From Candidatus Segatella intestinihominis (lineage in GTDB: Bacteria > Bacteroidota > Bacteroidia > Bacteroidales > Bacteroidaceae): DNA of 40,965 nt. Made by a program: the position numbers and the translations under genes. Positions 40,814-40,965 of the stretch are shown in pieces. The first letter of the stretch is position 1; every line of letters starts with the position of its first letter. The stretch lies in NCBI GenBank assembly GCA_900548535.1, contig URLG01000022.1, positions 1-40,965 on the forward strand, read 5' to 3'. The notes beneath the pieces are model-generated. The model did not search any database. It was not told where the DNA came from and saw only the letters and a list, made by a program, of their open reading frames with translations.

Positions 40814-40965
40814 TAAAAGATAAAAGCTTAACTATCAGCAACATCCACATGTTGCATCGGAAAATAAGTCTGACTGTAATAGCAAATAGGTTATTTTGCA
40901 TAGAAAAATAGTAAGCGTCTCCGCGTTTATACCTTGCATAATTCAAAAAAAAGCAGTAACAGCTG

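Noticed and set aside
28293..40965. Relaxase, conjugation genes or a diversity-generating reverse transcriptase
   Set aside because: None of the open frames shows these motifs, so the element is called putative and possibly incomplete, and the IVS-type protein at 9984 has no retroelement nearby.

Overview
The window reads as chromosomal DNA of a Bacteroidota bacterium, most likely Prevotellaceae (Segatella/Prevotella copri-like). The grounds are Bacteroidota-type promoters (TTTG, about 20 bp, TAnnTTTG), a bamD-rpoZ-DUF4293 cluster, a serC-serA-DUF1015 cluster, a small 'smalltalk' ORF next to an HU-like gene, and an elongated rpsP. No tRNA, rRNA or CRISPR array was seen. The species is an inference.

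Positions 1-28250 look like core genome. They hold an HU-like gene with smalltalk, a Wzx-type flippase, rpsP, bamD-rpoZ-DUF4293, uvrB, yigZ-DUF1015-serA-serC, a DbpA-like helicase, a TPR/membrane protein pair, glgB, a YhcH-like gene, a MORN-repeat protein, a LytTR regulator, a CBM20-HAD phosphatase, mltG, an ACT/DUF711 pair, a nucleoside phosphorylase and mnmE. Three consecutive gaps in the serC-serA-DUF1015-yigZ run (8464-8592, 9944-10438, 11381-11508) each hold the same kind of palindromic element: arrays of a 7-bp repeat in inverted orientation, with an ATGATTA core. The middle copy carries a four-helix-bundle (23S rRNA intervening-sequence type) protein gene. This is the best candidate for an undescribed system.

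Positions 28290-35300 look like an integrated accessory element. They hold a zinc-finger protein with four excisionase-like helix-turn-helix domains, a tyrosine integrase, a two-helix membrane protein, a small excisionase-like protein, a DUF3987 protein and a toprim/primase-like protein. An iteron- and cruciform-rich non-coding stretch follows, then the deleted relic of a second integrase. Two element promoters share a conserved operator-like module. No relaxase was found.

Positions 35349-40965 are lower in GC. They carry a TonB-dependent receptor broken by one in-frame amber codon, an AbiEi/AbiEii toxin-antitoxin pair, an unrecognised ORF without an ATG, and a strong promoter with no recognisable gene after it. 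A 14-bp sequence in the cruciform region at 34726-34739 recurs inverted at 39838-39851, so the receptor and AbiE genes lie between the two copies.
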